DNA of 64,000 nt, taken from assembly GCA_021464415.1 (NCBI GenBank), contig CM038470.1, positions 30,685,774-30,749,773 of the forward strand. The letters are read 5' to 3'. Source of the stretch: Lonicera japonica. Taxonomy: Eukaryota > Streptophyta > Magnoliopsida > Dipsacales > Caprifoliaceae. Below, in pieces: positions 34,836-47,172 of the stretch (its first letter is position 1; each line of letters starts with the position of its first letter). A program made the position numbers and the translations under genes. The notes beneath the pieces are model-generated. The model did not search any database and was not told where the DNA came from. It was given only the letters and a program-made list of their open reading frames with translations.

Positions 34836-37800
34836 CTGTTACAGAGAAAGTGTTAAGAGAGTGAATGAGAGTGTGTGTCTGAGTGATAGAGAGAGAGGGA
34901 GAAGGACTAGCCTGAAAGAAACTATCTTCAAAAGTAGTTGCCAGATCAGTGCAGCCTTCAATTGCAAGTAATTGTACAGAACTAAGGTTCAGCAAGCCCT
35001 GAATAGCAGCCAATCTACGGCAATTCATAAGATACAAGTGTAGATATTTGTTGACATTTGATAGATTAGGTAGTTCCTCCATTGATGTACAACCTGTCGC
35101 ATGTAGCCACACTAGTTTAGGAGGAACTTCGGCGAGTGATTGAAGAGCCCTACATCTATTCAGGGAAAGAAGTTCTAGCTTGGAAAGTTGTGCAATACCA
35201 GATGGTAGGCTAAGGAAATTATTTCCATCTAGCCGCAAACTTTGTAAAGAGGACAATGTCCACAAACCGGCAGTAATATCTCCATCTGACAAATTTCGAT
35301 TACTGAGATTTAGCATTCTTAAGGAGAACAAACTCGAAATAGAGGCAGGCAGTAATCTGGAATCAGGTCCTATTGATGATACCGAAGAAGGACAAGGTGA
35401 ATGCCTAGATTCAGCAGGCAAGTTTTTATCACACCCCTCAAAAGAAAAGCTTCTAAGGTTCTTGAGACGTCCCAAGGAATCAGGTAGTTGTTTAATAGCC
35501 GTTCCATCAGCAAAAAGTTCCCTCAAGTGTTCCAGATTCTGAATATTCTCAGGCAACTCATCTAGATTTGAGCAACCATTAAGATTTAGATGTTCAAGTG
35601 ATCTTAGCTTACAAATGCAATCTGGAAGATTTATGAGCTGCTTGCAATCTTCCAAAATCAAGCAAGTTAGTTTATGCAACAGTGCAATTGATGGGTGAAA
35701 CTCGAACAAGCTGGTACAACCATTAAGAAATAATGTTTCTAGATTTGATACTCCAGTAAAGTCCGGGGTCCTTGTCAGGAAGCTAGAATGGCTGAGATTT
35801 AGGATCTTCAAGTTTTCCAGCAACTGTTGAAATTGAACCAACAAAAATATGAAATCGGGTTATCCTTTTTTTTTTTGTCAATTGGATTTTAACGGTGGTT
35901 TAGTTATAATCAATAGGGCTTTTTGACCTTGCCCATTTTAAAGTGAAATTAGACATGCCCCCTATTTTCGTAATCATTAGGCTTTGCTCCTGCCCCCTGC
36001 ATACAGGTGAATCTCAAGATCTAAAGGTATTAGTTAAAAATTGGGGGACAAAAAAAAAACCGAACCCCCTTATGTAATTATATGAGATTCCCTGCATGTA
36101 GGGGGTAAAGTCGATAAAGCCTAAGCAATGTCATACCTTTGTACCTTGCCACACGCTATTGATATTGCTGTACTGCAAGTCTAGTACAACGAGATTTTCT
36201 AGAAGAAAATCGGATGGTAAATAATTCAAAGGGCAGTGATGCCAAGAGAACCACTTTAACTCGTCAGGTAGATGTTTAAAGCATCCGTTGAGATGTGCAT
36301 AGTTGATTTGAAGCAATCGTAACTTATGCATTCCTTTAAATGTTTTACTACTAATTGGTTTTTCCTTTGACATGGGTAGCACTGGAACAACACCTTGAAT
36401 TGATTCCGTCCCCTAATAAAATCCAGGGAAACGATAGAGAGTAAGCAACATTCTACATTTGACACGTCAAATAAATGAAACAAATGCTTTAAGCTGAAAA
36501 CTTAAAGGAGTATTCGCCACTCACCTTACGTTTTTCTAGCACATAACTTACATCCTTATTAGCCCACAATCGGCTGCGCTTTCCAGGCTTATTACGACAT
36601 TCTTGTTGAACGATTTCCCTCCCCATGTCCCGAATTAAATTGTGCATCAGCAGCGTATTCTTCTCATCAATTGTTAGTAAACTTCTATTAATCAAAACGG
36701 TAATTCCAATATCCGGGAAGAATTCACAACCGTTCAATATATTCATTGCACAGTCTTTGTCCATTCCGATGAAAAAGCATGCAATATCAAGAAAGATATC
36801 CTTTACAACATCATCATCGAGACTGTCATAGCTTATTCGAAGTTTCTCCAAAATTTGATTGTTGGGAATTTGTCGTAATTTCTCAACGGCACTATTCCAT
36901 TCTGTCACAGTTCTCCCATACAGATAACCACCTAGAACCTCAAGAGCTAAAGGAAGGCCACCAACATAAGCTACTATGCCCGTTGAAAGCTTCAAGTATT
37001 CATCAACTGGAGTTCTTGTTTTGAAGGCATGCAAACTGAAGAGCTCCAAAGGTTCACCATACTTCAATTCCTTAGTCTTGTATCTCCAATCTATGTTAGC
37101 TTGTATCAACAAGTGCTCATCTCTTGTTGTCATGATGATTCTACTTCCCGGACCGAACCACTCACATTCGCCTGCTAATGAATTTACTTGTGTTAAATTG
37201 TTCAAATCATCAAGAACAATGAGAACCTTTTTAGCACAGAGTCTTTCTTTCATACAAATGATCCCTCTATCAACACTGCCAACCTTGAAATTCTTTATCT
37301 TTAGAAGTTCCGAAAGAAGTTGTTCTTGTAAATGAACATATCCATTGGGTTGTTCTGAAACTTCTTTCACATTTGCAAGAAAGCAGCTACCTTCGAATTC
37401 CTCAAAATATCGATTATAGACAGCTTTGGCAATTGTTGTTTTTCCAACTCCACCCATCCCGTAGATCCCAATCATGCGAACATCATCAGATCCGATGTTT
37501 AGTAATGGATTTATATCTCGAACACGAGAATGTATTCCAACTGGGTGCATGGCGACATGCAAGTATGTTTTGTTAACTATGCGTAGGACTTCCTTGACAA
37601 TACTCTTGATGAATTTGCTATCATACCTGCCGCAGAACATCCGATGTTTATAATAGAGTTAAATGAAAATGATTACAGCAGAACACAATTTGTTTGTGGG
37701 TGCATGTATGTTGATTCGTTGAAAGGAGCGTTCTCTCCATGAGGATGAAATCCTGAGGTGTTATGATTACAAAAAACAGACAGACAACTTGAATTTAGAA

Positions 37801-38282
37801 CAAGAAATACCTCGCAAATTTTGAACAAGACTATCCTTCACTAATTCAGACAAGAAATACATCTTAGATATTTGATATAAGAAAAGAGATTCAAACCAAT
37901 GATCTTTCACATTAGGAACACATCTTAAATATTTGACCTAATTCTATTAAAAATAGTATTAAGTTTATTAAATAACTACATACCCATAAAAAAAATTACC
38001 ATGAACAATATTGCATATGCATCAAATGTGCCACATAGACTAGAGGAGGAAGATCCCATTGGAGTTAAAACTGTAGTTTAAGTGGGTTTTTTTACCTCTG
38101 AATGTTGAATGGAAGTCTATTAGGTACTAAGAGGTAGAAGTGGTGCTTGTTTTCTTCCCTCTTAATGCTAAACTGGATTAAAATTAAGCATTAAGAACCA
38201 AATTATGTTCTTAATTTAGCTTCAATGAAAATTTTATTTTTATTGTGTCCCTACTTTTTTATTCATTAGCAATTTATGTATA

Positions 38283-38315
<33 letters not shown>

Positions 38316-41227
38316 AATAATAAAAAATAATGAGGAGGAGAAAATTATAAAATGTCATCTATTTAGCATTTGGAGTCAATTAATATCTAACAAATTTACG
38401 GGTAATAAACTTTTAGATGGTGTTTGTGTTTACCTTTACATACGGAATGAAAGTCTAATCAACGTTAAGATCTAGAAATGGTGTTTGTTTTCTCGTATCT
38501 TAATATTGAATTGGATTAAAATTTAATACTAAGGATTGAGAGGCAAGACCTGCCATGAATGCTTAATTCAACTAAATGCCTATTATTGGTGTATACAATA
38601 ATAATATTGTAAAGTACCGCCTATTACTCTATTTAACATTGAGAGTTAAACAAAATCAAAAAATAAATTAAGACGTTCCATTTTTTTAAGGGCCCATTTG
38701 ATTTTTCCTCAAATTGTAATTAGAAAATCTATAATTAGCTAATTTACAATTTTACAAGTATTCATGTTTGGTTGTCAAAATTGAACGATCGTAAATACAA
38801 TAATTCAAGTTGATTCATGGAAACATTTTTCTTTGGACAATACAAGAGCAACAAAACAACTAAGAAAACAATGAACTCTGCAAAAAAAGATAACTCCACC
38901 TGCAGAGACGCAACCCATTTTAACTAAAACTTGAAATTGCACAATTGTAGAAATAGGGAATTCACTCCAACAATATATTTGGAGGAGATCTAGTATATAC
39001 ACTTGATGTTGATACTTCTACACAAAATAGTAATTAAACATAGAAGAATTTAAAACATGTTTTTATTTTAAAATTTTAAATTAATTTCTCATTTAAATCT
39101 TCCAAGCGCTCAGAATTGAATTATTTATGAGGGCATCTTCAACAATATTCTATAATTTTGTTTTGTGTAATTTATCCAATTTGTAAAAGTTTACCCTGCG
39201 GAACTCTTTTAAAAGCAAGTTTTGTGTAATTTATCCAATTTGTAAAAGTTTACACCACGTTAACTTTCTCTTTCCTCAAATTTTTTTAAAAATCTTTAAA
39301 ACATAATAATTTTTAATACAAAATATGGATTTTAATAAAAAAAAAATTATATATTTGAAATATACTGATCAAGAGATATAAATCAAGATCCATTGATTAT
39401 AAGATTATGTATAGAAAAATTCTAGAGAAAAATAATAATAAATTGCATAAATGACATCTAGTAAGTGTTGATATTTTATTAGTCTCTTCAAATTTTACAT
39501 GAGAGTTTACAAAGTACCATTGGAGCTTATATTCTTCAAGATTCAAGTTTTACGTAAAAATTGATAGAGACATAAGATCATTTCCAACAGTCTTGTAAAT
39601 TTTTGTTTTGTGTAAAATTTTACACAACTTGTAAAAAATTTGGTTTCCAACAGTCTTTTAAAAGTTAATTTTGTGTAAAATGCACCCCTAATTTACGTCA
39701 CGTCAGCTTTATTACTCTTTACTTTTATTATAAAACTTTAAAATGTAATAAATTTTAATACAAGTGATGGATTTCAATAAAAATTGTATATTTAAGATCT
39801 ACTCATCATGAAGACCTATAAAACAAGATCCATTGTGATTATAAAGGGCCCGTTTGGTTACGTAAATTACCTAATTCTAGAATTAGTTAATTTTCGATTG
39901 AAGAATTGTGAATTTGCTCATTTATGAATAATTCAATTCTAATTCAAGTAGTTTTTGAAAAACTTAAACAAGAAATTCCGATTGTTAGAATAAAAACACA
40001 TTCTCTATTATTCTATGTTATTTAAAATTTTGTCTAGATGCATCAACATCACACGTAGAAACTAAATCTTCTCGAAAAATAGCGTTGGGATGAATTATCT
40101 AATTCTAGAATTAGGCAATTTCAAGTTTTACTTGAAATGACTTAATTTGAGTTTTTGTAAATCAACTTGAATTATCATATTTACAATTGTTCAATTTACA
40201 CAGCCAAACATTAATAAATGAAAATTTTGTAAATTACTTAATTGTAAATTATCTAATTCGCAATTTGAAGGACAACCAAACGGGCCCAAAAAGTTTTCTA
40301 AAGAAATTCAACAAAAATTACATGTAGCCTATGTTGGCATCTAATTGGTTATTTCAAATTTTATAAAAGAGATTACAAAATTATTGAAGCATATTTTTTT
40401 CAAGTTTTGTGTAAATATAGATTGCCTAATAGGATTTACATTTCAACTTTTACAAAATGGTTGGAAATGATATGAGATTTACAAATCAATTTTTATATAA
40501 AAGTTGGAAAGGCCTAAATTTAAAAATTTAGAATTAATGAATTTAAATTTTACACAACGGTTAAAGATGCTCCAAATGCAAAAAAAAAATTACAATTAAT
40601 GAATTGAGAGTGAACTAATTTTAAATTTAGGCAATTTAACTATTTAAGCAACCAAACGGGGATTAATCAGTCCAGCTATCAGAGTTTAAAAAAAAAAAGA
40701 GGGAGAGACCCTTACCTATCTTGTGAAGCGAAGCCACATAAATTAGCGGCTTCAGTGAGGGCAGCTCTCCACCTCTCCACCCTCTCTCTCTCACCCATAA
40801 AGCGGAGTTCATGTTGCACAAGAGCATTTCCATAATTGTCGGTTTGTTTGCGCACTACGGATGGATCAACATCGTAAAATACAGGGAGAACCACTTGGTC
40901 TATTGTCTTCTTGCACTCCATGATCTCTGCCAGTTCATCGAGGCAACTACTGGAATGCGCGTAGTTATTGGAAAAAACAATAATGGAGATCCTTGATTCT
41001 TTGATTGCTTTTTTCAGTTCGCGACTAATTGATTTCCCTCTCTGTATTCCGCCATCGTCCCTAAAAGTGAAAATTCCAGCCTGAATCAAGGCAGTGTAGA
41101 GATGATCAATATAAGTCCTGCGCGAATCTTCGCCTCTAAAACTCAAGAAAACATCGTAGTTCCACCTTGACTTTGGAGACGATGAAGAAGGAAATTGAGT
41201 TTGGGGGTTTCTAGGGCTAGCAGCCAT
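34236..41227 (-). CDS. TNL B: TIR-NB-ARC-LRR-C-JID immune receptor
   Basis: Exons 41227-40716, 37626-36525, 36412-36137, 35823-34912 and 34835-34236 join in frame to 1133 residues. Exons 2-5 match TNL A exactly in length. TIR is residues 23-168 (FRGED intact at 30-34, presumed catalytic Glu 98). NB-ARC is about 171-538 (P-loop GMGGVGKTT at 227-235; MHN at the MHD site). LRR is about 540-934, C-JID about 935-1133. Same expected role as TNL A, of which it is a recent tandem paralogue. It is the least damaged member of the array. Oddity: the near-invariant Trp of the SSWC motif next to the catalytic Glu is Ser 94 (SSSCLDEL). Whether NADase activity survives that change is unknown. Confidence 0.9.
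34912..35823 (-). CDS. TNL B exon 4 (leucine-rich repeats)
   Basis: 304 codons, acceptor CAACAG|TTGCTG. Same GC donor (CAG|GCTAGT) as in A and C. LRR solvent-side residues differ from A at scattered positions, for example KQLPDSLGRL against KQLPSSLGHL. Confidence 0.85.
35916..36121. mobile_element. MULE-type MITE remnant in intron 3 of TNL B
   Basis: Orthologous to the hairpin element of TNL A intron 3, but the right arm is largely lost. The best-kept target duplication is here: TAATCAATA against TAAGCAATG. Confidence 0.7.
36137..36412 (-). CDS. TNL B exon 3 (NB-ARC/LRR junction)
   Basis: 92 codons, starts GTESIQG, ends ..VWQGTK before the donor AAG|GTATGA. Confidence 0.88.
36525..37626 (-). 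CDS. TNL B exon 2 (NB-ARC)
   Basis: 1102 bp, acceptor GGCAG|GTATGA, donor CGTAAG|GTGAGT. P-loop, kinase-2 VLIVLDDLNN, GSRIIMTTRDEH, GGLPLALEVLGG, FLDIACFFIG and MHNLIRDMG are all intact. Confidence 0.92.
38283..38324. repeat. (CAT)11 (AAT)3 microsatellite
   Basis: The run of CAT followed by AAT is expanded in TNL B intron 1. The same place in TNL A has only a short CAT and AAT run. Confidence 0.9.
38689..40662. mobile_element. Compound MITE region in TNL B intron 1
   Basis: Counterpart of 21936-23325 with the same GGGCCCATTTGGTT-type ends, enlarged by a nested element. Confidence 0.5.
39846..40287. mobile_element. Young MITE, GGGCCCGTTTGGTT ends, only in TNL B
   Basis: The two ends are a perfect 14-bp inverted repeat GGGCCCGTTTGGTT, 442 bp overall. 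TNL A (about 22940) and TNL C (about 52160) are uninterrupted there, so it inserted after duplication. Only A/AAA-type flanks are visible, so the target duplication length is uncertain. Confidence 0.75.
40716..41227 (-). CDS. TNL B exon 1 (TIR domain)
   Basis: 170 codons plus two bases, donor GATAG|GTAAGG. YDVFLSFRGED, DHLYTAL, SRISIIVFS, CLDELAEI and VLPVFYDVDPS are present. Trp to Ser at residue 94. Confidence 0.9.
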
Positions 41228-42477
41228 GGAGAAGCAGTAAATGAGATCAAATGGAAGCAAGGGATATTTGTGTGCAAGCCTCATCCGACTTTTGTTATCA
41301 CTTCATGCAAGTCTCGGTCTCCACAGTTTTGGTTGACAAAAAGAAACATTCCAATCATTTCCGTGTAATTTTCTCAACTTCAGAAAAAATAAAAAAATAA
41401 AAATTCTTTTTAAAATTTTCTGAAACACCATTGGATATGCCACACAATTTTTTTTAACTAAACAAAATTGAAAAATTATTTACGAGTAAAATATTAAAAT
41501 ATGGATTATGTAATGTTTAAAGATTGTTTATGAATAAAATATTTACATGAATTATATTACATTTTAAGATTGTTTATAAGTATATAAGTAAAATATTTAT
41601 ACATTTATTTTGGTTATTTTATTGGAAATTGTTCAAAAATGGAAGGTATAATCTTTTTTTCAGTAACTCTGGAAAATTGGTACAATAAAACACTGCCGAA
41701 TCTTGCATTATATTTCGGCAGCTTTGTTGTTGAATATGATATACATAATTCGATAACTCATCACCAAGTTATTGTACCAAATTCAGTACTATTTGGCTGA
41801 GTGAAGAAAAACAACTAAACCTTCAATCTTTGAACAATTTGCAACAAAATAATCAAAATATATATACAAATATTTCAATATTTTACTCATAAACACCGTT
41901 CAAACATAATATAATTACACAAGTTTAGTATACCACAAAGATCTTCTTAATTATACCACAAATTAATTATTATATTTTTTGCTCAAAACACTACACACGT
42001 TCTTAATTTTACTACAAAAAAATGTGGGGGTGTGTAGTTTATTTTTATATATTTTTTACTTATGGTGGTTTTAAGTATTTTTAATGGTGTAAATAGAATT
42101 TGCTTAAAAAGTATTAAGTCAAAATAATATTTCGTCTTCGATTAAGAAACGAACAGGTACAATAAGGGGTGTATTTATTCTTTTTATATTAAAGTAAAAT
42201 AGTGGTATACAAAAAAATATATATATCATGTGTTTTTTCAAAAGATAGCGTAGAGATATAAAATAAAAAGTAGGAGGATAAAATATTCCAGAAATCACAT
42301 AGTATAACGTCCGGACAAAAATCTTAAAAAATTATTTGTTGTTACACACAAACAATCTTGACTATCCACAGCTCACGTGGTAATGGTCTTGAGTCCTTTC
42401 TGCTACGATATGTAACTAGCCGGGTTCTCCATCAAAATGGCTAGCCCAAGTTGAGGAATAAGTCTCTTCCTTTTAAA
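41228..42477. promoter_or_regulatory. 5' flank of TNL B
   Basis: Upstream sequence shared with the TNL A and C flanks as far as about 42150. Presumed promoter region; no clear TATA box picked out. No gene. Confidence 0.5.
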
Positions 42478-42605
42478 ATAAATAACAAAGAATTCCTTCC
42501 AACCCCAGGTGAGACTCGAATTTAGGACTTTTCAAATTTGAGTAGACACTTTTACCACTAAGCTATCTCACTCGTTGTAGTCTCATTACCACTTGAGTTC
42601 CCCTC
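42478..42605 (-). mobile_element. tRNA-derived SINE
   Basis: The minus strand has an exact Pol III A box TAGCTTAGTGG (42555-42565) and a B-box-like TTCGAGTCTC (42511-42520). Same position and family as 25668-25795. Confidence 0.55.
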
Positions 42606-43190
42606 TTAATCCTTAATACAAGTCTCGTGAGGTCTAGGCCGGCGGATAGAAACTAAGGTCGGAATGCATTTTACACAACTATTTTGCACAAACATTGATT
42701 TTAAAAGATTGCTATAGAAAAAAAAAACACCAACCCCACAAGTTATTTAAATTTTACACAAAACAAAGATATAAAAGACCATTGGAGAAGCTCTAAGAAA
42801 TTATTTTTGAATTTTTTACCCAACAAACACATTGAAAATTTGAATGGTTATCCTATTCAAACTTCAAGTGTCCATATAAATGAACCATAAGGGTGTGGGA
42901 GATAAAAATGTTGACAACGGTCGAAAGCAATATTAGTTTTTATGAGTTATTAGAAAGAGATGAGTGAGTTGGTAAGATATTCATTACTTCCTTTCTTTTT
43001 GTTTTTTTTGGTACAGTAAAATTTTTTCGGTATAGTAAAAATTTTTCCGTATTATGTAAGAAAGTTTTTCGCTAAAAATAAGAAAAAGTTATAGAAGAGG
43101 TCACCAAATTACACATTTTTTTAAGGGACAATTAAAAAAAATGTCTTATTAGAGAAAGATTTTCGTACTAAAGCCAATGAATAATTTTTT
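42606..43190. other. Gene-free stretch
   Basis: Counterpart of about 25800-26270. AT-rich, with no gene recognised. Confidence 0.45.
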
Positions 43191-43194
43191 TGTA

Positions 43195-43650
43195 AATAAA
43201 GGGCCTATTTTTTATTTTATTAATAATATGACATGTGTTTTTTTTTTCATTATAAAATGACATCCCAACCCTTAAAATAAACTAAAAAATAACAATATGC
43301 ATTAAAATATGGATTGCAATATGAACTTTGCTGTTCATATTTCACTGCAATATGAACTTTGCAGTCCATATTTTTGGTGCAAAGTTCATATTGCGGTCCA
43401 TATTTTACTGCAATGTGAACTTTGCAGTCCATATTTTTAGTGCAAAGTTCATATTGCAGTCCATATTTCACTACAATATTCATATTTTTTGTGCAAATTT
43501 CATAAAGAGAGGGTAATTTAGGTAATATATAACATATTTTTATTAATTAAATGATATTTAAATTTATTCAAATACCTTCATTTAAAATATAAAATAAAAT
43601 AGGCCTCTTACACTAATTACCAATTAAAAATAGGCCCTTCATTCAAAAAA
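43195..43650. mobile_element. MITE-like element, AGGGCCTATTTTT ends
   Basis: Left TAAAGGGCCTATTTTTTA and inverted right GAAGGGCCTATTTTTAA form a terminal inverted repeat about 455 bp apart. Unit A/B has a different element (26274-27415) near the corresponding place. It holds a hairpin array. Confidence 0.5.
43346..43490. repeat. 63-bp tandem array of perfect hairpins
   Basis: Units start at 43346, 43409 and 43472 (partial), period exactly 63 bp. Each full unit carries GCAATATGAACTTTGCA, a 14-base loop and its exact inverse (43347-43363 with 43378-43394 in unit 1). Because 63 is divisible by 3, both strands stay open and give repetitive peptides; I do not call these genes. Confidence 0.9.
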
Positions 43651-43754
43651 ATATTGTTCATTAAAGTTTTGGTAAAAATCAATGTGTAGTAAGACCTTCT
43701 ACCTAATTTCTAGTTTTTTTAATCCAATTTATGCATTAACCGAATCAGAATGAC

Positions 43755-44130
43755 AAATTTAAAAACTGAACAAGGAATCCTAGGTCTCGTCATAATTCCA
43801 CCTAGAGCCGCAGGTGCAATACTATTAGCAAGAGAGTTATCTTTCAGAAAGTATAAACTGAAAAATTACCCGACCATTTTGAGCTAGATGCAGAGTATCT
43901 TTCAAAATAATGCCCAATTCACTACACGCATCCTTGTTCACAGAGAAGAATGATATTAAGGGCACCACTCTCGACTATAATTCGGTAAGCCCCGGATGAA
44001 AAGCTTCTGAAAGGACCATAAAAATTCCTTATGCCACTATCATTGACAAAGATAAATTGCTTGTTGCTTTTGCCGTATTTATAGAGCACGCTCGCTATCT
44101 CAAAACTCAAATGGCTGCGCATATTACAAT
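43755..44130 (-). pseudogene. RNase H-like (RVT_3) remnant, unit C
   Basis: Minus-strand frames read AYRIIVESGALNIILL and, in another frame, ELGIILKDTLHLAQNGRVIF. It is the counterpart of 27440-27890 with an extra deletion and frameshift. Confidence 0.55.
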
Positions 44131-44269
44131 AGCCGCATTTGCATTCACTTTAACTCGGCCCGTACATGGGCAACCACTTCTCCATAGCCAGGGAGATATA
44201 TCGAACGAACACTGTTAAAAGCATCGAGGAAAAGCCTCGACTTTAAAGATAACACGGACACACAGTCTG

Positions 44270-45640
44270 CACCAGCTACAAACTCAACTCTATCTAATTA
44301 AAACTAGAAGGTATACCCCATCAGTGAATTCCTGGCATTTTAGTTATACGCTAAGTTTTCTTTCATGGTCTAGCTTTTAAATATTTGAAATAGTTTTGAT
44401 TTTAGTTTTATATATAAGAGAATCAAACTTAGGTTGCCCGTGTGCAATGTCATACTTTTAAGAGTTAAACTAAGGCTCGCATCTTGTTAGCTATTAATCG
44501 ACTAATTATAATCTTAGTGCAAATTTTGGAATGCAATAATCCCTTTCACATGATTTAATGTAATTACATAGCATATCTTAAACTATATAAACTATAACCA
44601 CAACTAGTTTATTTCATTTTACTTTTATTAAACTATGCAAACCACACAAATAAGCCAGAACCCCACTGCTAGAAAAAAGACATTTGCGATGGCCAAAAAT
44701 TGTGGGAAAATATGTTGTAAACAAATGGACAAGACAAATCCAACGCTAGCACGAAAATTGTCACAAATGAGTCTTATGATGCGCCTTTCAATGGGAAAAA
44801 AACCACTTCTTGCAGAAAATTCAAACGAATAAAAACTCTAAATGGGAATTTTTTTTGGAGTGCACACATACATACATTTGTATATTGACTCGCTATCATC
44901 AAAACCATCTGAAACTTTAGAGGCATCTTGTTCAAACCATTTTTTTAGTATTCCTCTTAAAAAATCTAGCTGGTTTTCTATAAGCAAAGAAATTCTTCTA
45001 TCGAAGTGACTGCATCAAAAGATTTTTCCATTTACCACAGCTGGATTTTCAAGAAGGTTTTACTCAATTGTGCTGCCACAATTTTTTTTGGGTCTAGATC
45101 ATACAATAACACCCATTAAGAAGGGTGCCTGCTACAAGAAAATGCCCGATAAGATCGTCAGAAAGAGCAATTATGTGTCCTAATAGATCTCTTTTTCTTT
45201 CATTTTCCCGAATAAGATTAGCAAGCATTTTGTGCCAAATAACAGCAAAGCAAATAGTAAGCATATGACTGCAACAAATAATTTAAGAAGTGTTAAGAGC
45301 TCAAGGCAAACAATCAAATAAAAGATGACCATGCTACCTAGTATAACAGGTTAATCTATCCTATTAAGTTGTGTAAGCAAAACCGCGCAACCTTCCTGCA
45401 AGTGAACTAGTTATTTTAGTTGGGTAATTAGTCAAGTGAAAATCTAATATTGTCCTTCTGAGGTCATACCTCAGATTTAATTGTTCAAATACAAACAGTT
45501 ATAGAAATTAGAAAGTATAGGTGATCTGCATACAGAAAATAAAGAAGAGAAAAAGTGAGACAACATATTCTGTACCAAAAACATGTTTCTGTCTTCCGTT
45601 TGGTGGGGTTGCTTGTCTTATTTCTTGCCAACCTCCCAAA
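44270..45640. repeat. 3' flank of TNL unit C
   Basis: Counterpart of the flanks of units A and B. It keeps the intact pre-insertion version of the Copia target (about 44729). About 250 bp adjoining the end of the TNL C coding region are missing relative to A and B. Confidence 0.6.
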
Positions 45641-45895
45641 AGATGGGTCAAATTCCAACCGCAAGTTTTTAGAGTCGTCGGTATCCCCTCAGAAAACTTG
45701 CTGCTTGTTTCCACAAGTTCGACACTACGCCATCTGACAAAGCTCATATTTTCCACAATTATTTCAGCAGTACTAACATTCGAATTGACAAAAGGAAATT
45801 GGCCTGGATCATCCTTGTCAATTTTTGGCCTGAATATCAGATGAACTCCACACTCCTTCACCTCTAGAGGCTGATTTATGTCGAAGGAAACCCCC
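45641..45895 (-). pseudogene. TNL C exon 5, part after the hAT insertion
   Basis: VSFDINQPLEVKECGVHLIFR to the C-terminus, with a 1-bp frameshift after SSKFSE and no stop at the ancestral site. Confidence 0.82.
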
Positions 45896-46738
45896 CAATG
45901 TTCTAAAAATCGTGAATCGGAAATCGATCGGCAAGGTGGGGAGTGGGGATTTTTCATTTTATCGGGGATTTATCGGGGATAAATCGGAAAAAATCGGATA
46001 TGCACTATTCACCATATAAATAATATATTATATAACAATATGCTAAATAAAACATAATAGTAGCAAAACAGAGCAGCACAGACCAGCAGAGACAGAACTT
46101 CTCATATTTACAGAATAACAGGTTTATCCAAAATTAGCCCCAAAATTCGAAATACATCCAAAATTTCTCATATTAACTAAAAGAATATCAAACCCACAAT
46201 ACCTTACTTCTTGGCCTTCACTCGTCCAAACAGAGCAGGAACAGCAAGAAGCACGGCAGTCGACTGGGAGAGACCGAGAGAGGAACAGCGAGTGAGACTG
46301 AGAGATAGAGAGAGGTACAGGGAGGTTGAGGATGACTGGACGAGTGAGAGATAGACAGAGAAATGGCGAGCTGAGGTCGAGTCGTCGTGTGTGAGAGAGA
46401 GAAAGAGGAACGACGGAGAGTGAGAGAAAGAGGAACGACGAAGAGTGAGAGTGAGAGTGAGAGTGAGAGAGAGGAACGGCGATGTCGAGTGTGGGAGTCG
46501 TCGATGAGGAGAGAACGAATAGGGTTTGGGATTAAAAACGTCGTCGTTTGATTTTGGAACGTTAAAAAAAATCGTTCAATTTATCGCCGATTGACTTTAT
46601 CGCGATTTATCGGAGATAAATTGCCGATAAAATGCCGATTTCTCTCCAGCCGATATATTGAACCGATTATGTAAAATCCGATCGGCACAGTGCCGATTTC
46701 CGATAAATCGGGGATAAAATCCGATTTTTAGAACACTG
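45896..46738. mobile_element. Non-autonomous hAT element in TNL C exon 5
   Basis: 843 bp with ends CARTGTTCTAAAAATCG (inverted repeat of about 17 bp). An exact 8-bp duplication AAACCCCC flanks it (45888-45895 and 46739-46746). TNL A and B are uninterrupted there. Both subterminal regions are packed with ATCGG/CCGAT and GATAAATCGG motifs, as expected of hAT transposase-binding regions. The middle is GAGAGTGAGA-rich. No transposase. Confidence 0.92.
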
Positions 46739-46746
46739 AAACCCCC

Positions 46747-47090
46747 ATTTCTTCTCCACCATCAATTGGGTATCCAAAATAATCAAGTGGTATATGGCAA
46801 ACCCAAGAATGGCGTCCGGGGTTTCGTGGGCCATAACCTAATGGAAACGTATGCCTAAGCTCAACACCATTTGTCCTATTCATGATAATAGCCTCAGGAG
46901 AATGAGTCATTACAGGTCCATCTTCCTTGGCCTCATAAACAAGCCAAAGAGTCATTCCAAGGAATATATTTTCCACATCTAATGGAATAGCAAATGATAT
47001 TGAAGACCCCATTGTTTGATGACTGAACCAATCCGGAATATCCCCCCTTGTAAGGTACATATTAGATGTATCAGCGTGTTCAGAGTATCC
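46747..47090 (-). pseudogene. TNL C exon 5, part before the hAT insertion
   Basis: Encodes GYSEHADTSNMYLT..WVCHIPLDYFGYPIDGGEE of the C-JID, then runs into the transposon. Confidence 0.85.
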
Positions 47091-47125
47091 CTGTTACAGA
47101 GAAGGCATTAGGAGTGTGAATGAGC

Positions 47126-47158
<33 letters not shown>

Positions 47159-47172
47159 GGAGAAGGACTAGC

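Larger units (their letters stand above)
37627..40715. other. TNL B intron 1 (3089 bp)
   Basis: Large first intron with no coding content. It contains a (CAT)11 microsatellite, the old compound MITE (38689-40662) and a young MITE at 39846-40287. Confidence 0.8.

Noticed and set aside
43250..43516. Repetitive peptides on both strands
   Set aside because: They arise from the 63-bp hairpin array, whose period is a multiple of three. No start context or domain.
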